DNA of 64,000 bases from an uncultured Blastocatellia bacterium (GTDB taxonomy: Bacteria > Acidobacteriota > Blastocatellia > HR10), in NCBI GenBank assembly GCA_937934295.1, contig CALHAI010000006.1:186001-250000 (forward strand), written 5' to 3'. The notes under the pieces are model-generated. The model searched no databases, was not told where the DNA came from, and saw nothing but the letters and a program-made list of their open reading frames with translations. This document shows, piece by piece, positions 38,905 to 47,671 of this stretch. Positions within the stretch are counted from its first letter, which is position 1; the number at the start of each line of letters is the position of its first letter. The position numbers were made by a program, and so were the translations under genes.

Positions 38905-38945
38905 GCTCAGACCTCCTCGCCTCGTTCGTCATGTCAAACCGTCAC

Positions 38946-38951
38946 ATTATA
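38946..38951 (-). promoter_or_regulatory. -10 box for the thioesterase gene
   Basis: A perfect TATAAT on the minus strand lies 42 nt before the thioesterase ATG, but no good -35 box stands at 16-18 bp. It lies just left of the divergent promoter at 38964, so the two could be co-regulated. Confidence 0.4.
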
Positions 38952-38963
38952 CTCGGCCTCGCA

Positions 38964-38991
38964 TTGACACGCCCGCTCTTCGTGCTATGCT
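38964..38991 (+). promoter_or_regulatory. Promoter of the acyltransferase/VWFA unit
   Basis: TTGACA (38964-38969), 16-bp spacer, TATGCT (38986-38991). Initiation near 38998 gives a leader of about 30 nt with ribosome site AAGGAG before the ATG at 39029. Confidence 0.65.
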
Positions 38992-39028
38992 AGAGAGGGA
39001 ATTCATCCGACCGAAGGAGCAGGAGGTC

Positions 39029-39712
39029 ATGTCGGAACAGAGAGTCGGACGTCCTGTTGGACTCATCGAGACGATCTTCGAGGATTTCCTCGCCCGTGTC
39101 GAAGAGAAGCTGGCTGATTCGCGGCTCGATCGCAACGAGATCGTGCGCGATCTGCTCTACGAGCTGTATTTGGCCGAAGCCCCGAATTTCCAGAGGCTCG
39201 GCGATTACACGTTTCCGATCGCCGCGCGCGCGGTGATCGCGTGTTTCGATCCGCGGAACGTGACATTGGAGGCTGAGGGGGGTCCGGACGTCGATCCACA
39301 GAAGTACGCCGAGCGGAAGCCGCTCATCTGGTTCTGGCAGATGTTCGACGGCTCGCCGCTTGGGCTGAATGCGCATGTGGGACAGCGCTTGCGCCGCATC
39401 CTCGCGCCGTACATCTTCGCGCGCGTGGGAGCGAACTTCGTGTGTCATCGCGGGCTGCGCTGGCGCTGCGGCTATCAGATTTCGATCGGCGAGAACGTCA
39501 CGATCGAGAATGATGTGACCTTGGACGATCGCGGCGCGCTGGAGATCGGAGATGACGTGCACATCGAAAGCGGGGCACATATCGCCGCTTCTGCTGCCGG
39601 GGCGACGAGCCTCGGACGAGGGGTTCGGATCGGCGCGCGGGCGATCGTGCTGGCCGGAGCCCGTATCCCCGAGGGGACGACGATTCCGCCGTCCGGCATC
39701 GCGGGACCGTGA
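39029..39712 (+). CDS. Hexapeptide-repeat acyltransferase-like protein
   Basis: 227 aa from the ATG at 39029. The N-terminal half is helical and unassigned. The C-terminal half has left-handed beta-helix repeats: 'YQISIGENVTIENDVTLDDRGALEIGDDVHIESGAHIAASAAGATSLGRGVRIGARAIVLAGARIPEGTTIPPSGIAG'. That is the fold of maltose/galactoside O-acetyltransferases and other CoA-dependent acyltransferases. A catalytic His appears within the helix ('HIESGAHIA'). Its acceptor is unknown. The next gene overlaps its stop (GTGA). Confidence 0.78.
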   Translation: MSEQRVGRPVGLIETIFEDFLARVEEKLADSRLDRNEIVRDLLYELYLAEAPNFQRLGDYTFPIAARAVIACFDPRNVTLEAEGGPDVDPQKYAERKPLIWFWQMFDGSPLGLNAHVGQRLRRILAPYIFARVGANFVCHRGLRWRCGYQISIGENVTIENDVTLDDRGALEIGDDVHIESGAHIAASAAGATSLGRGVRIGARAIVLAGARIPEGTTIPPSGIAGP

Positions 39713-40353
39713 GGGAAATGGACCGATCGAGGGTCGCCACACGCGCATGGCGCGGGATCGCAGGGGTGAGTCTCACCCTCCTGCTATGGGGAGGAAGTGC
39801 TCCGTACGATCCCGTCCCGTCGGCGTGTCCTTCCCAAGCTTCCTCGGCGCCCTCTGCTCAAAAACCCCCATCCCCCAGCGCGGAGGCCCCGCGTCCTCAG
39901 GAGAGGAGAGAGCCGGAATCGGCCTCTCGGGATCCGCTCACGGACCCGGAGAAAGAGCTTCTGGATCGCGCGGCGATCGAATATCGAAAGGCCGAACACC
40001 GTCGTGCTGTCGAAGCGTCGGAGCAGCTCCTCAAGCGGGCGCGGGAATTGAGCGAGCAGTGGGAGGGACATCGTCGTTCCCGACGCTTGGAAGAGCTGCT
40101 GCAGGAGATCGAACGCTTCGCCCGCCGCATCCGCACTCTCAGCGGCGCCGGCGATCTGGAACTCCGCGAGCCGCTGCCCGAGGATCCGGCGCGAGCGCTC
40201 TCGCGATTGCGCGAATCGGCTGAACGGTTGCACGACGCTGTGAAAGCGCTGACGGCGTATGTCATCTCCGTCGAAGTCATGGAGCGCGCGGATGAGATCG
40301 TGCGGCTGGCTCGCTACTTGCGCCAGCACGCGCGCACCGATCGAGGGACGTGA
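39709..40353 (+). CDS. Exported helical protein of unknown function
   Basis: 214 aa from the GTG that overlaps the upstream TGA; an ATG at 39718 is an alternative start. An N-terminal hydrophobic segment ('GIAGVSLTLLLWGGSA') is followed by a Pro/Ser-rich linker (about 35-75) and then charged, mostly alpha-helical sequence with heptad-like patterns ('EASEQLLKRARELSEQW', 'RLRESAERLHDAVKALTAYV'). It probably works in the periplasm as a coiled-coil. No known domain is recognised. Position between an acyltransferase and a VWFA protein suggests a shared envelope role. Confidence 0.6.
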   Translation: MREMDRSRVATRAWRGIAGVSLTLLLWGGSAPYDPVPSACPSQASSAPSAQKPPSPSAEAPRPQERREPESASRDPLTDPEKELLDRAAIEYRKAEHRRAVEASEQLLKRARELSEQWEGHRRSRRLEELLQEIERFARRIRTLSGAGDLELREPLPEDPARALSRLRESAERLHDAVKALTAYVISVEVMERADEIVRLARYLRQHARTDRGT

Positions 40354-40354
40354 G

Positions 40355-41251
40355 ATGCGCGTCTCTGGTGCCCTCCTCCTCATGGCGTTCCTATTCGGAC
40401 TGGCAGCGGCGCAGCGCCCCGAGCAAGAGCCCCTCGTTCGCTTGGAAGCCCCACTGGTGCTGTTGAACGTCACGGTGACGGGAGGCGACGGTCGCTACGT
40501 CTCGAAGTTGAGCGAGCGTGACTTCACGATCCTCGAAGACGGACGCCCACAGCCGATCGCGCACTTCAGCGCCGAGGAGACGCCTTTCGCCGTGGCTATC
40601 TTACTCGACGTCAGCGGGAGCATGGAGCGCATGCTGCGGATCGCACGGGCGGCCGCGCGCGGCTTCGTTCACGGTCTCCGCGAGAACGATGTCTTCGCCC
40701 TCTACGCTTTCGCCACGCAATGTGCGCAAATTCAGCCCTTCGGGGCGTACCCGGAGATCGAGCCGGAGGTCTGGAGCCTGAAGGCCGAGGGGTACACGGC
40801 GCTCTACGATTGCCTGGTGCGCGCCGCGCGCGATTTGGCCGAGCGTCTGGAGAAGCGACGTGCCATCCTGCTGCTCTCCGATGGAGCGGATACGGCCAGT
40901 CGTGCATCGCTCGATGACGCGCTTCGGGAAGTCTTGGCGGCGAATGTGACCATCTACGCCGTAGATCTCATGGACGAAGCGTCCGCTTCGGTGGCCGACG
41001 CCGTGCGCGCCCGCATAGCCTTACGCGCTTTGAGCGAGCAGACGGGCGGCCGCTATATCCGCGATCCGGGTGGGGCCCGGATGTACGCGACGTTTCAGGC
41101 GATCGTTCAAGAGCTGGGCCATCAGTACACACTCGGCTATTCCCCGACGTGGGAGCGGCGCGACGGACGATGGCACCGGATCGAGGTGCGCGTCGCTCAA
41201 GCGGGCGTCACCGTGCGCACGCGGCGCGGTTACTACGCCTCGCAGCCGTGA
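40355..41251 (+). CDS. Secreted VWFA-domain protein (Acidobacteria-type)
   Basis: 298 aa from ATG 40355, one base after the preceding stop, with GAGGGA upstream. A signal peptide ('ALLLMAFLFGLAAAQ') is followed by a short Ig-like strand region ('LVLLNVTVTGGDGRYVSKLSERDFTILEDG') and a VWFA domain whose MIDAS site is 'LLDVSGSM' (DxSxS). The C-terminus 'LGHQYTLGYSP...RWHRIEVRVAQAGVTVRTRRGYYA' is characteristic of the VWFA-related family common in Acidobacteria. It is expected to bind metal and a protein ligand in the envelope; function is not established. Confidence 0.9.
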   Translation: MRVSGALLLMAFLFGLAAAQRPEQEPLVRLEAPLVLLNVTVTGGDGRYVSKLSERDFTILEDGRPQPIAHFSAEETPFAVAILLDVSGSMERMLRIARAAARGFVHGLRENDVFALYAFATQCAQIQPFGAYPEIEPEVWSLKAEGYTALYDCLVRAARDLAERLEKRRAILLLSDGADTASRASLDDALREVLAANVTIYAVDLMDEASASVADAVRARIALRALSEQTGGRYIRDPGGARMYATFQAIVQELGHQYTLGYSPTWERRDGRWHRIEVRVAQAGVTVRTRRGYYASQP

Positions 41252-41342
41252 GGGCGACGCACAAGACGAAGGGCCAGCAGGACGTCTGCGAAGCGCATCG
41301 GACGAACGGCGTTCCCCGCCAAGCCCCCTTGCGGCGGAAGCC

Positions 41343-41720
41343 CTACCTCTCGATGAGGACTTGTGCGATAGCCAGATCGCGCCCGTGCGAGAGCGAGATG
41401 TGGGCGCGTTGTCCGCCGAGCGCGCGTAAGCGCTCGCGCGCACTGGCGTGAAACTCGATTCGCGGCTGGCCGCTCGGCGATGGTAAAATCTCCACGTCAT
41501 GCCAACGAATGCCACCGCGCTTGCCGGTGCCGAGAGCTTTGAGCGCCGCTTCCTTAGCCGCGAAGCGCGCGGCGAAGCGTTCGGCCGGATGCGCGGCCCG
41601 CTGACAATAGGCGATCTCTGCCGGCGTGAAGACACGCTCGAGGAAGCGCTCGCCGAATTTCGCGATCGCGGCCTCGATGCGCGAGATCTCAACGACATCT
41701 ATGCCAATGCCGACGATCAT
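41343..41720 (-). CDS. acpS: Holo-[acyl-carrier-protein] synthase
   Basis: 125 aa, normal length. 'MIVGIGIDVVEISRIE' is the metal-binding N-terminus and 'FAAKEAALKALGTG' the second signature with Glu and Lys; 'AHISLSHGRDLAIAQV' closes the domain. It transfers phosphopantetheine from CoA to acyl carrier protein for fatty acid synthesis. Its ATG (41720-41718) overlaps the divergent pgeF start by two bases, so each gene's upstream control region must lie in the coding region of the other. Only a weak GGAG precedes the start. Confidence 0.96.
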   Translation of the reverse strand: MIVGIGIDVVEISRIEAAIAKFGERFLERVFTPAEIAYCQRAAHPAERFAARFAAKEAALKALGTGKRGGIRWHDVEILPSPSGQPRIEFHASARERLRALGGQRAHISLSHGRDLAIAQVLIER

Positions 41721-42555
41721 GTCCGCGTTTCAACTCCGAACGACCGATGGCCTCTCGTATCTCGTCTGCGTTCCCCTTCTCTCTTTCGGTGTGCTCGTCG
41801 CCACGAGCACGCGGCAGAGGCAAGAGCATGCCGCAAGTGACGTGGCTTTTCAAGACGAGTTGTCGGCTTCGGAGGCCGGCTCGGCAGATGGCCGGCGCGT
41901 CGTGTCATCGGCCTTCGTTCGATTCCTCTCCGCCGTGGGGCTCGCCCATCGGCCGCTGCTCACCCTGCGGCAACGGCATACGAATCGTGGTGTGGTCTTC
42001 GATGCCGCCATCGGGGATTGGGGGCGAGAGGCTCCGCCCATTGGCGACGCCATCGTGACGCGCGAGCGTGGGGTTGTGCTGGGCATCTACACGGCCGATT
42101 GTGCGCCGATCTTCCTCTTCGACACGCGGACACGCGCTCGCGCCGCCGTTCACGCCGGATGGCGGGGGACACTCGGACGCCTCACGGAACGCGCTTTTCG
42201 CCTGATGGTCGAACGCTTCGGGACGCGCGCCGAAGAGTGCTTCGCCACCATTGGTCCGACGATCGGTCCTTGCTGCTACGAGGTCGGCCCTGACGTGCTG
42301 GAGCCGTTCCATCGGGAGTTCCCGTATGCCGAGGCGCTCCTCTCATCGCCGACGGCGTCGGGCACAGCTCGCTTGGATCTTGTGGAGGCCAACGTTCGCC
42401 AACTGCTCGCCTGCTCGATCCCGCGCGCACAGATCTTCACGAGCGGGCTCTGCACGGCGTGCTCTCCACAGCTTTTCTTCTCGCACCGGCGCGACTTCCC
42501 AACCCTCGGCCGCGTCGGACGCATGCTTTCGGTCATCGGAGACCTCTCGCTATGA
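41719..42555 (+). CDS. pgeF: Laccase-domain multicopper/purine nucleoside phosphorylase-like protein
   Basis: 278 aa from ATG 41719; this start gives the normal YfiH N-terminus ('FQLRTTDGLSYLV...VLVATSTRQ'). The family's metal triad is present: His in 'RQRHTNRG', Cys in 'TADCAPIFLF' and His in 'AVHAGWRGTLGRL'; 'TIGPTIGPCCYEVG' and 'CTACSPQLFFSHRRD' also fit. Members of this family cleave purine nucleosides (adenosine, inosine) or edit peptidoglycan in E. coli. The next gene overlaps its stop as ATGA. Confidence 0.92.
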   Translation: MSAFQLRTTDGLSYLVCVPLLSFGVLVATSTRQRQEHAASDVAFQDELSASEAGSADGRRVVSSAFVRFLSAVGLAHRPLLTLRQRHTNRGVVFDAAIGDWGREAPPIGDAIVTRERGVVLGIYTADCAPIFLFDTRTRARAAVHAGWRGTLGRLTERAFRLMVERFGTRAEECFATIGPTIGPCCYEVGPDVLEPFHREFPYAEALLSSPTASGTARLDLVEANVRQLLACSIPRAQIFTSGLCTACSPQLFFSHRRDFPTLGRVGRMLSVIGDLSL

Positions 42556-43523
42556 GCCGTCTCGCGATCGGCACCTCAGGTTGGAATTACGCGCACTGGA
42601 GAGGCCACTTCTATCCGGAAGACCTCCCTTCGTCTCGATGGCTCGAGTTCTACAGCCGCCACTTTCGCACCGTCGAATTGAACGTCACGTTCTATCGGAC
42701 GCCGAGGGAGACGACGGTGCGGAAGTGGGTGGATGCAACGCCGGAAGACTTCGTCTTCTCGGTCAAGATGAACCGTCAGATCACGCATCGGCATCGGTTG
42801 AGTGACGCTGAAGAAGCTCTGGAAGCCTTCCGCGCGATGCTCTCCGGGTTCGGCCAGAAACTGGGCGTCGTCTTGATTCAGCTGCCGCCGAGCTTCCGCT
42901 TCGATCGGGAACGCGTCGGGCATTTCCTCGAAGCGCTGCGCCGCAAAAGCCCACACATCCGTTATGCGCTCGAGCCGCGGCATCAGACATGGCTGCAAGA
43001 AGACGCTTATGCTTTGCTGCGCCATCAAGAGATCGCCTTCTGCCAGGCCGATTCCGGCGGACGGTATCCGACGGCTGAGGTCGTGACAGCCCCCTTCATC
43101 TATCTCCGCTTTCACGGGCCGGGAGCCCTTTACGCGTCGGCCTATACGGACGAGCACCTTCGCGCCGTGGCCGAGAAGATTCGCGCTTGGCACGACCAGG
43201 GGCTCGACGTGTACGCCTACTTCAACAACGACTTTCACGGCTACGCTGTCGAGAACGCGCGGAAGCTGATAGAATTCACCGGCATGGGGTTGGGGAACCG
43301 TGGCGCGCGGGAGAAAGGATGGGATGAACCGGAGTCGGGTGAACTGGGTGGACGGGCTGCTCTTTCTGATGTCCACGGTCTGGGCCGTCAACTTCACCGT
43401 CGTGAAGATCGCCCTGCACGATTTCTCCCCCCTCAGCTTCAATGCCCTGCGTTTCCTCATCGCCTCGCTGACGCTCGCGCTGCTCTTTCGGATGCGACGG
43501 GAGACTTGGGCCGTCGAGAGTGA
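42552..43523 (+). CDS. DUF72 family protein, C-terminus probably frameshifted
   Basis: As read, 323 aa from ATG 42552. Residues 1 to ~245 match the DUF72 TIM-barrel family throughout: 'LAIGTSGWNYAHWRGHFYPEDLPSSRWLEFYSRHFRTVELN', 'FYRTPRETTVRKW', 'FSVKMNRQITH', 'LIQLPPSF', 'FIYLRFHGPG' and 'YAYFNNDFHGYAVENA'. The remaining ~75 residues are low-complexity and lie over the EamA gene in another frame. Inserting one base near the GGGG runs at about 43284-43293 would end the gene at 43327 and restore an ATGA overlap with EamA. Function of the family is unclear. Confidence 0.8.
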   Translation: MSRLAIGTSGWNYAHWRGHFYPEDLPSSRWLEFYSRHFRTVELNVTFYRTPRETTVRKWVDATPEDFVFSVKMNRQITHRHRLSDAEEALEAFRAMLSGFGQKLGVVLIQLPPSFRFDRERVGHFLEALRRKSPHIRYALEPRHQTWLQEDAYALLRHQEIAFCQADSGGRYPTAEVVTAPFIYLRFHGPGALYASAYTDEHLRAVAEKIRAWHDQGLDVYAYFNNDFHGYAVENARKLIEFTGMGLGNRGAREKGWDEPESGELGGRAALSDVHGLGRQLHRREDRPARFLPPQLQCPAFPHRLADARAALSDATGDLGRRE

Positions 43524-44265
43524 GGACCTCGGCTCACTCATCGCGCTGGGCATCTTAGCAAATACGATCTATCAAGTCGCCTTCATCGAAGGCCTGGCGC
43601 GCTCGCGGGCGAGCACGGCGGCTTTGATCCTGGCGACGACGCCGATGGTCGTCGCCCTGCTCGGCGCTGTGCGGGGGCAGGAACGCGTGACCGGGCGCAT
43701 GGCTCTGGGCATCGGACTCTCATTTCTGGGGATCATCCTCATCGTCAGCGGGGATTGGAGTCGCCTCCGAGCACCTCGTGCGTTCCTTGAAGTCGATGGG
43801 CCGTCACGCGAGACGGCGTTTGGAGACCTCTTGCTCCTTGTGGCGACGGTATGCTGGTCCTTCTACACGATCGAAGTGAAGCGACACGTCTATCGCTATG
43901 GGGCGTTGAAGAGTACGCTGCTGACGATGATCTCGGGGACAATCCCGCTTGTGTTGCTCGCGCTGCCGGTCCTGCGAGAGCAGTCGTGGGCGACGATCCG
44001 TCCGAGGGCATGGATGGCGCTCTTCTTCAGTGCACTTGGCGCCATCGTCTTCTGTTTCATCGCGTGGAATTATGGCCTTAAACGCCTGGGGAGCACGCGC
44101 ACGGCCATCTACTCGAATATGAGTCCGGCGATCGCGCTGCTGGTCGCGTGGCTCGGATTGAATGAACGGCCGAGCCTGGAGCAGTTGAGCGGCGCGGCCG
44201 TGATCCTGCTGGGGATCTTCCTGGCGCGCACTCGGGGGGAGGAGTCCGAGCTCACGATCTCTTGA
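43324..44265 (+). CDS. EamA/DMT-family permease
   Basis: 313 aa from ATG 43324 (a GTG at 43300 is less likely). Ten hydrophobic spans in two EamA repeats: 'LFLMSTVWAVNFTVVKIALHDFSPLSFNALRFLIASLTLALLF' opens the first and 'GDLLLLVATVCWSFYTIEVKRHV' the second; 'STRTAIYSNMSPAIALLVAWLGLNERPSLEQLSGAAVILLGIFL' is the usual end of the second. Drug/metabolite transporters of this type export amino acids or other small metabolites. Substrate unknown. It meets gcvPB end to end with a 4-bp gap. Confidence 0.9.
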   Translation: MNRSRVNWVDGLLFLMSTVWAVNFTVVKIALHDFSPLSFNALRFLIASLTLALLFRMRRETWAVESEDLGSLIALGILANTIYQVAFIEGLARSRASTAALILATTPMVVALLGAVRGQERVTGRMALGIGLSFLGIILIVSGDWSRLRAPRAFLEVDGPSRETAFGDLLLLVATVCWSFYTIEVKRHVYRYGALKSTLLTMISGTIPLVLLALPVLREQSWATIRPRAWMALFFSALGAIVFCFIAWNYGLKRLGSTRTAIYSNMSPAIALLVAWLGLNERPSLEQLSGAAVILLGIFLARTRGEESELTIS

Positions 44266-44269
44266 ATCC

Positions 44270-45820
44270 TTAGGACTCGGACGAGCCGATGCGTTCCGAC
44301 GGCGCGCCGTCCGGAGGAGCCTCAGCGCGCGAAGGTGACGCCTGGGGACGCCAGCGCAAGACGGGATGTCGCGCTGCCGCGACTTCATCCAAACGCCCGA
44401 GGCGCGTTCGATGTGGGGCCGTGCGCACAAGCTCGGGATTCTCTCGGCACTCGCGATCAATGGCCTTCATCGCCGCGATGAACAGGTCTAACTCCTCACG
44501 ACATTCGGTCTCGGTCGGCTCTACCATGAGGGCGCCCGGGACAATCAATGGGAAGGACATCGTCGGCGGATGGAACCCATAATCAATGAGCCGCTTGGCA
44601 ATGTCCACGTTCCGAACACCGTAGGCCCGCTGCCGTTTGTCCGAGAAGACCACCTCGTGCATGACGGGACCGGGATAGGCGATCTCATACGTATCCTTCA
44701 GATGGTGGGCGAGATAGTTGGCGTTGAGCACGGCCGTCTCGGCGACTTCGCGCAAACCCTCGGGCCCCATCGTCAGGATATAGCTCAACCCCCGCACGAG
44801 CACGCCGAAGTTCCCGTAGAAGGCGCGCACGCGTCCGATCGAATACGGTCGATCGTAATCGAGAGCGAGTCGGCCATCGGCCCGACGCACGATGCGTGGC
44901 ACAGGGAGAAAAGGCTCCAATTCAGCCGTCACCAGGACAGGCCCTGCTCCCGGTCCTCCCCCACCGTGGGGCGTGGAGAACGTCTTGTGGACGTTCAGAT
45001 GAATGACGTCCACGCCCATGTCGCCCGGACGCGCGATCCCGACAAGGGCATTCATGTTCGCCCCGTCCATGTAGACGAGTCCCCCGGCCTCGTGCACGAT
45101 ACGTGTGATCTCTTCGATCTCCTCCTCGAAGAGCCCGAGCGTATTGGGGTTAGTGAGCATGAGCGCCGCCAGATCACGGTCAGCTGCGCGGCGAAGAGCA
45201 TCGAGGTCGATGAGTCCTCGTTCATTAGATGGGATCGTCTGTACGCTGTAGCCACAGATGGCCGCGCTCGCGGGATTCGTGCCATGCGCGGAGTCTGGGA
45301 TGAGGACTTTCCGCCGTGGATCGCCGCGCGCCTCCAGACAGGCGCGGATGAGCAGAAGGCCCGTCAACTCGCCGTGCGCGCCGGCAGCCGGTTGCAAGCA
45401 GCCGGCCACCATGCCTGTGATCTCGCAAAGGAGCTCTTCCAGCATCTTGAGGACGTCGAGACTCCCTTGCGAGAGCTCCTCCGGCGTCAGGGGATGGTGA
45501 AGGGCGAAACCTTCCAGACGAGCCGCCTGATCGTTCATCTTCGGATTGTACTTCATCGTGCAGGAGCCCAAGGGATACATCCCGACATCCACGGCATAGT
45601 TCCATCGGGAGAGCCGCGTGAAATGCCGGATGACATCCACTTCGCTCACCTCCGGCAGTCCGGCTACAGGATCCGGGCGCAGAAAGCGCGCTTCGATCCA
45701 TGTCTCCAGCGGAACCGTCGGGACATCGAGCGGGGGCAGGCTATAGGCCGCTCGCCCTGGGTGAGAGCGCTCGAAGATCAAGGCTTCGTCGCGACTGACA
45801 TGGCACGGTGTCTCCCTCAT
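44270..45820 (-). CDS. gcvPB: Glycine dehydrogenase (decarboxylating), subunit 2
   Basis: 516 aa. '[16 protein letters not shown]', '[36 protein letters not shown]', '[15 protein letters not shown]' and '[19 protein letters not shown]' (PLP-binding Lys) match the second half of the P-protein. With GcvPA it decarboxylates glycine and transfers aminomethyl to lipoyl-GcvH. The C-terminal ~60 residues ('[19 protein letters not shown]...') are a low-complexity extension. Start overlaps the gcvPA stop by four bases. Confidence 0.97.
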   Translation of the reverse strand: MRETPCHVSRDEALIFERSHPGRAAYSLPPLDVPTVPLETWIEARFLRPDPVAGLPEVSEVDVIRHFTRLSRWNYAVDVGMYPLGSCTMKYNPKMNDQAARLEGFALHHPLTPEELSQGSLDVLKMLEELLCEITGMVAGCLQPAAGAHGELTGLLLIRACLEARGDPRRKVLIPDSAHGTNPASAAICGYSVQTIPSNERGLIDLDALRRAADRDLAALMLTNPNTLGLFEEEIEEITRIVHEAGGLVYMDGANMNALVGIARPGDMGVDVIHLNVHKTFSTPHGGGGPGAGPVLVTAELEPFLPVPRIVRRADGRLALDYDRPYSIGRVRAFYGNFGVLVRGLSYILTMGPEGLREVAETAVLNANYLAHHLKDTYEIAYPGPVMHEVVFSDKRQRAYGVRNVDIAKRLIDYGFHPPTMSFPLIVPGALMVEPTETECREELDLFIAAMKAIDRECRENPELVRTAPHRTRLGRLDEVAAARHPVLRWRPQASPSRAEAPPDGAPSERIGSSES

Positions 45821-47157
45821 AGCTCATCCAGCACCTGCAAATACGTCTCCATCATCGAGCGCGGGATCATCTCCGTCACGCAGACGAGGAGACATTCGCG
45901 CAGCTCGGGATAATACGGCTCAAGGGGCAGGCCACCTAAGATCTTCCGCTCGCGCAGTCGGTCAAGGACGAGGGCGACCGGCCACTCCGACTGTATGACG
46001 AACTCGTTGAAATGCGAGCCAGAGAAGCGAAGTCGGAACCCCGATTGGCGAGCGATCTCGCGTGCCAGATAGGCCGCCTTCTGCGCATTCTGCTCGGCGA
46101 CCTCGCGCAATCCGCGCGGCCCCATCGTCGAGAGATAGATGGCTGCCATGATGGCGCACAACTCTTGACTCGTGCAGATATTGGACGTCGCCTTCTCGCG
46201 CCGGATGTACTGCTCGCGCGTGGCCAGCGTCATGACGAATCCGCGCCGCCCCTGCTGATCGAAGGCTTGCCCGATGATGCGCCCGGGCATCTGTCGCACG
46301 AACCGCTCGCGCGTGGCGAAAATCCCCAGATATGGCCCGCCGAAGCTGAGCGGGAGACCAAAGGATTGCCCCTCGCCGACGACGATATCGGCGCCCAGCT
46401 CTCCTGGCGGCCGCAATAGGCCTAAGCTGATCGGTTCGGTGATGGCCACAATGAGCAGCGCTCCCACTTCGTGCGCCCGCTCGGCGAGCGCCGCGATGTC
46501 CTCGATGACGCCGAAGAAGTTGGGCGACTGCACGATGAGGGCCGCCGTCTTCGCACTCGGCGTGACGGCGCGTAGGTCTATCCCTCCGGTCTCCGGATCA
46601 TACTCCAGGAGGCGAAGCGTCACGTCGAACGCGCGCGTATACGTGGCGATGACCTGCCGATATTCGGGATGCACGCTGCGCGCCAGCAGAATCTCGCGCC
46701 GACGCGTCACCCGCTCGGCCATGAGTACGGCTTCCGCCAAGGCCGTCGAACCATCATAGAGTGACGCATTGGCGACCTCCATACCCGTGAGCTGACAGAT
46801 GAGCGTCTGGTACTCGAACAGCGCCTGCAGCGTCCCCTGCGCGATTTCCGGTTGATAGGGGGTATAGACCGTCGCGAATTCCGCGCGCGAAATGAGCGCG
46901 TCCACCACCGAGGGGATGAAATGATGATACGCACCCGCGCCCAAGAAGAGGGCATACTCGGTCGCCGCCGCATTACGTGCGGCTAATTCTCGGAAGAAGG
47001 CTAAGACCTCCACCTCCGATCGCGCTGGCGGGAGCCGCAGCGGTCCTTTCAACCGGAATCTCTCTGGAATGGGACGAAAGAGCTGCTCGATCGTCGAATA
47101 GCCGATCTCCCGCAGCATCTCGGCCCGTTCTTCCGGCGAATTCGGAATGTAGCGCAT
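45817..47157 (-). CDS. gcvPA: Glycine dehydrogenase (decarboxylating), subunit 1
   Basis: 446 aa; AAGGAG lies 6 nt before the ATG. '[26 protein letters not shown]' is the standard start; '[18 protein letters not shown]', '[38 protein letters not shown]' and '[25 protein letters not shown]' are further family signatures. It forms the alpha half of the two-subunit P-protein found in thermophiles and many Gram-positives, Acidobacteria included. It lies 79 bp after gcvH on one strand with gcvT and gcvPB. Confidence 0.97.
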   Translation of the reverse strand: MRYIPNSPEERAEMLREIGYSTIEQLFRPIPERFRLKGPLRLPPARSEVEVLAFFRELAARNAAATEYALFLGAGAYHHFIPSVVDALISRAEFATVYTPYQPEIAQGTLQALFEYQTLICQLTGMEVANASLYDGSTALAEAVLMAERVTRRREILLARSVHPEYRQVIATYTRAFDVTLRLLEYDPETGGIDLRAVTPSAKTAALIVQSPNFFGVIEDIAALAERAHEVGALLIVAITEPISLGLLRPPGELGADIVVGEGQSFGLPLSFGGPYLGIFATRERFVRQMPGRIIGQAFDQQGRRGFVMTLATREQYIRREKATSNICTSQELCAIMAAIYLSTMGPRGLREVAEQNAQKAAYLAREIARQSGFRLRFSGSHFNEFVIQSEWPVALVLDRLRERKILGGLPLEPYYPELRECLLVCVTEMIPRSMMETYLQVLDEL

Positions 47158-47236
47158 GCGGATCTCCTTCTCCCCGTTCCCACCGCACGCCGGGCCGCCG
47201 CGCGGTGACGACCCGGGAGGGCAGTTCCCCGGGGCA

Positions 47237-47632
47237 TCATTTCTCCTTCTCCTCCCTCACGTACGCCTCGTACTCGCTTGCCGACATGAGCGTCTCCAAC
47301 TCCGTCGGGTCCGAGAGCGCGATCTTCACCATCCATCCGTCGCCATACGGGTCTTCGTTGACCAGCTGCGGGGACTCGGCTAAGTCTTCGTTGATCTCCA
47401 GGATCTCTCCGCTCACAGGCATGTAGAGCTCGCTCACGGCCTTGACCGATTCCACGTTGCCGAACGGCTCCCCTTGACTGAAGTGATCCCCCACGCTTGG
47501 CAGCTCGACGTAGACGATGTCACCGAGCGCCTCCTGCGCGTAATCGGTGATGCCGATCACCCCGGTGTCATCCTCGACGCGGATCCATTCGTGCTCCCTC
47601 GTATATAGGCAATCCTCAGGATAGGTCGCCAT
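47237..47632 (-). CDS. gcvH: Glycine cleavage system H protein
   Basis: 131 aa from ATG 47632 (GGAGG 9 nt upstream); an ATG two codons earlier lies nearly on the ribosome site and is less likely. 'LYTREHEWIRVEDDTGVIGITDYAQEALGDIVYVELPSVGD' and 'GNVESVKAVSELYMPVSGEILEIN' are diagnostic; the lysine of 'ESVKAVSEL' is lipoylated. It shuttles the aminomethyl group among P, T and L proteins. The L protein (lipoamide dehydrogenase) is not in the window. Confidence 0.97.
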   Translation of the reverse strand: MATYPEDCLYTREHEWIRVEDDTGVIGITDYAQEALGDIVYVELPSVGDHFSQGEPFGNVESVKAVSELYMPVSGEILEINEDLAESPQLVNEDPYGDGWMVKIALSDPTELETLMSASEYEAYVREEKEK

Positions 47633-47671
47633 CCTCATCTCCCTCCCTGTGAAACATCCACGAGGCCACCT

